From assembly GCA_945897545.1 (NCBI GenBank), contig CAMDGJ010000175.1, positions 1-5,941 of the forward strand: a DNA stretch of 5,941 nucleotides, in the 5' to 3' direction. This DNA is from Flavobacterium psychrophilum. GTDB taxonomy: Bacteria; Bacteroidota; Bacteroidia; Flavobacteriales; Flavobacteriaceae. Shown here piece after piece: positions 5,643-5,941 of the stretch (the first letter of the stretch is position 1; each line of letters begins with the position of its first letter). The translations under genes were made by a program, and so were the position numbers. The notes below the pieces were generated by a model. The model was not told the DNA's origin and made no database searches. It saw nothing but the letters and a program-made list of their open reading frames with translations.

Positions 5643-5941
5643 ATGAAAACCGAAAAAGAAAAAATGATAACTGGTGAATATTATTTAGCCGGTGATTCAA
5701 TTTTAGTAAAAGAACGCCGAAAATCTAAAAATCTTCTCCATAGATTAAACGTCATTGAATATAGAATAACTAAAAAAGCGAGAGAAATAATTAAGGAATT
5801 GATTCCAAATGCCGGAATAAATCTTTATGTCGAACCTCCTTTTTTCTGTGATTATGGATACAATATTATTTGTGGGGATAATGTTTATTTCAACGTGAAT
5901 TGTGTCGTTTTAGACTGTGCTCCAATAAAAATTGGCTCCAA
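5643..5941 (+). CDS. Maltose/galactoside-type sugar O-acetyltransferase (3' partial)
   Basis: The first 99 codons are visible, about half of a typical 185-200-residue protein. The N-terminus matches the Maa domain (EKEKMITGEYYLAGDSILVK at 4-23, then ERRKSKNLLHRLN). The start of the left-handed beta-helix follows, with hexapeptide-type turns: PFFCDYGYNI (66-75), GDNVYFNVNCVVLD (78-91) and APIKIGS (93-99). The family transfers acetyl from acetyl-CoA to a hydroxyl of sugars such as maltose, glucose or galactosides, and works as a cytoplasmic trimer. The catalytic histidine lies beyond the window edge, so intactness cannot be judged. The ATG at 5643 gives the family's normal N-terminus. It points away from the regulator pseudogene and has its own candidate promoter. 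The physiological acceptor is unknown. Confidence 0.9.
   Translation, partial: MKTEKEKMITGEYYLAGDSILVKERRKSKNLLHRLNVIEYRITKKAREIIKELIPNAGINLYVEPPFFCDYGYNIICGDNVYFNVNCVVLDCAPIKIGS

Overview
The window looks like chromosomal DNA from a flavobacterium (Bacteroidota, Flavobacterium-like). The sequence is AT-rich and the starts have A/T-rich leaders without Shine-Dalgarno sequences. There is a TAnnTTTG-type -7 box, and the proteins (short TsaC, class II CCA enzyme with HD domain, CtaA with a long first loop, LytTR regulator) read like flavobacterial versions. The assignment rests on remembered family patterns, not on a search.

Layout: (1) 1-302, the 3' end of a small coiled-coil protein with a C-terminal membrane anchor, closed by a very strong terminator. 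(2) 430-2883, tsaC and cca, two tRNA-maturation genes on the + strand (t6A37 modification and 3'-CCA addition). They are separated only by a 446-bp insert carrying a GxxExxY-family PD-(D/E)XK-like gene between perfect 25-bp inverted repeats. (3) 2940-4784, ctaA (heme A synthase) and a CDP-alcohol phosphatidyltransferase, two inner-membrane enzymes. (4) 4879-5460 on the - strand, a decayed LytTR response regulator that lacks the first half of its receiver and has an in-frame stop between receiver and DNA-binding domain. (5) 5643 to the edge, the first 99 codons of a maltose/galactoside-type sugar O-acetyltransferase.

The most interesting object is the GxxExxY cassette at 1022-1467. Its inverted repeats fill the space from the last base of the tsaC stop codon to the base before the cca ATG. 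The right arm therefore supplies both the stop codon of the cassette gene and the whole immediate leader of cca. The cassette gene is about 25% G+C where counted, against about 40% in tsaC and cca. Each arm carries a tandem CGCAAATT pair, and the left arm can also fold back on the tsaC tail. This looks like a small mobile or selfish unit built around a nuclease-fold protein, placed so that it harms neither neighbour. I recall similar repeats near GxxExxY genes in Bacteroidota but cannot verify that here.

No gene-free stretch exceeds 300 bases once the pseudogene is counted. No tRNA, rRNA, CRISPR array or riboswitch was recognised.
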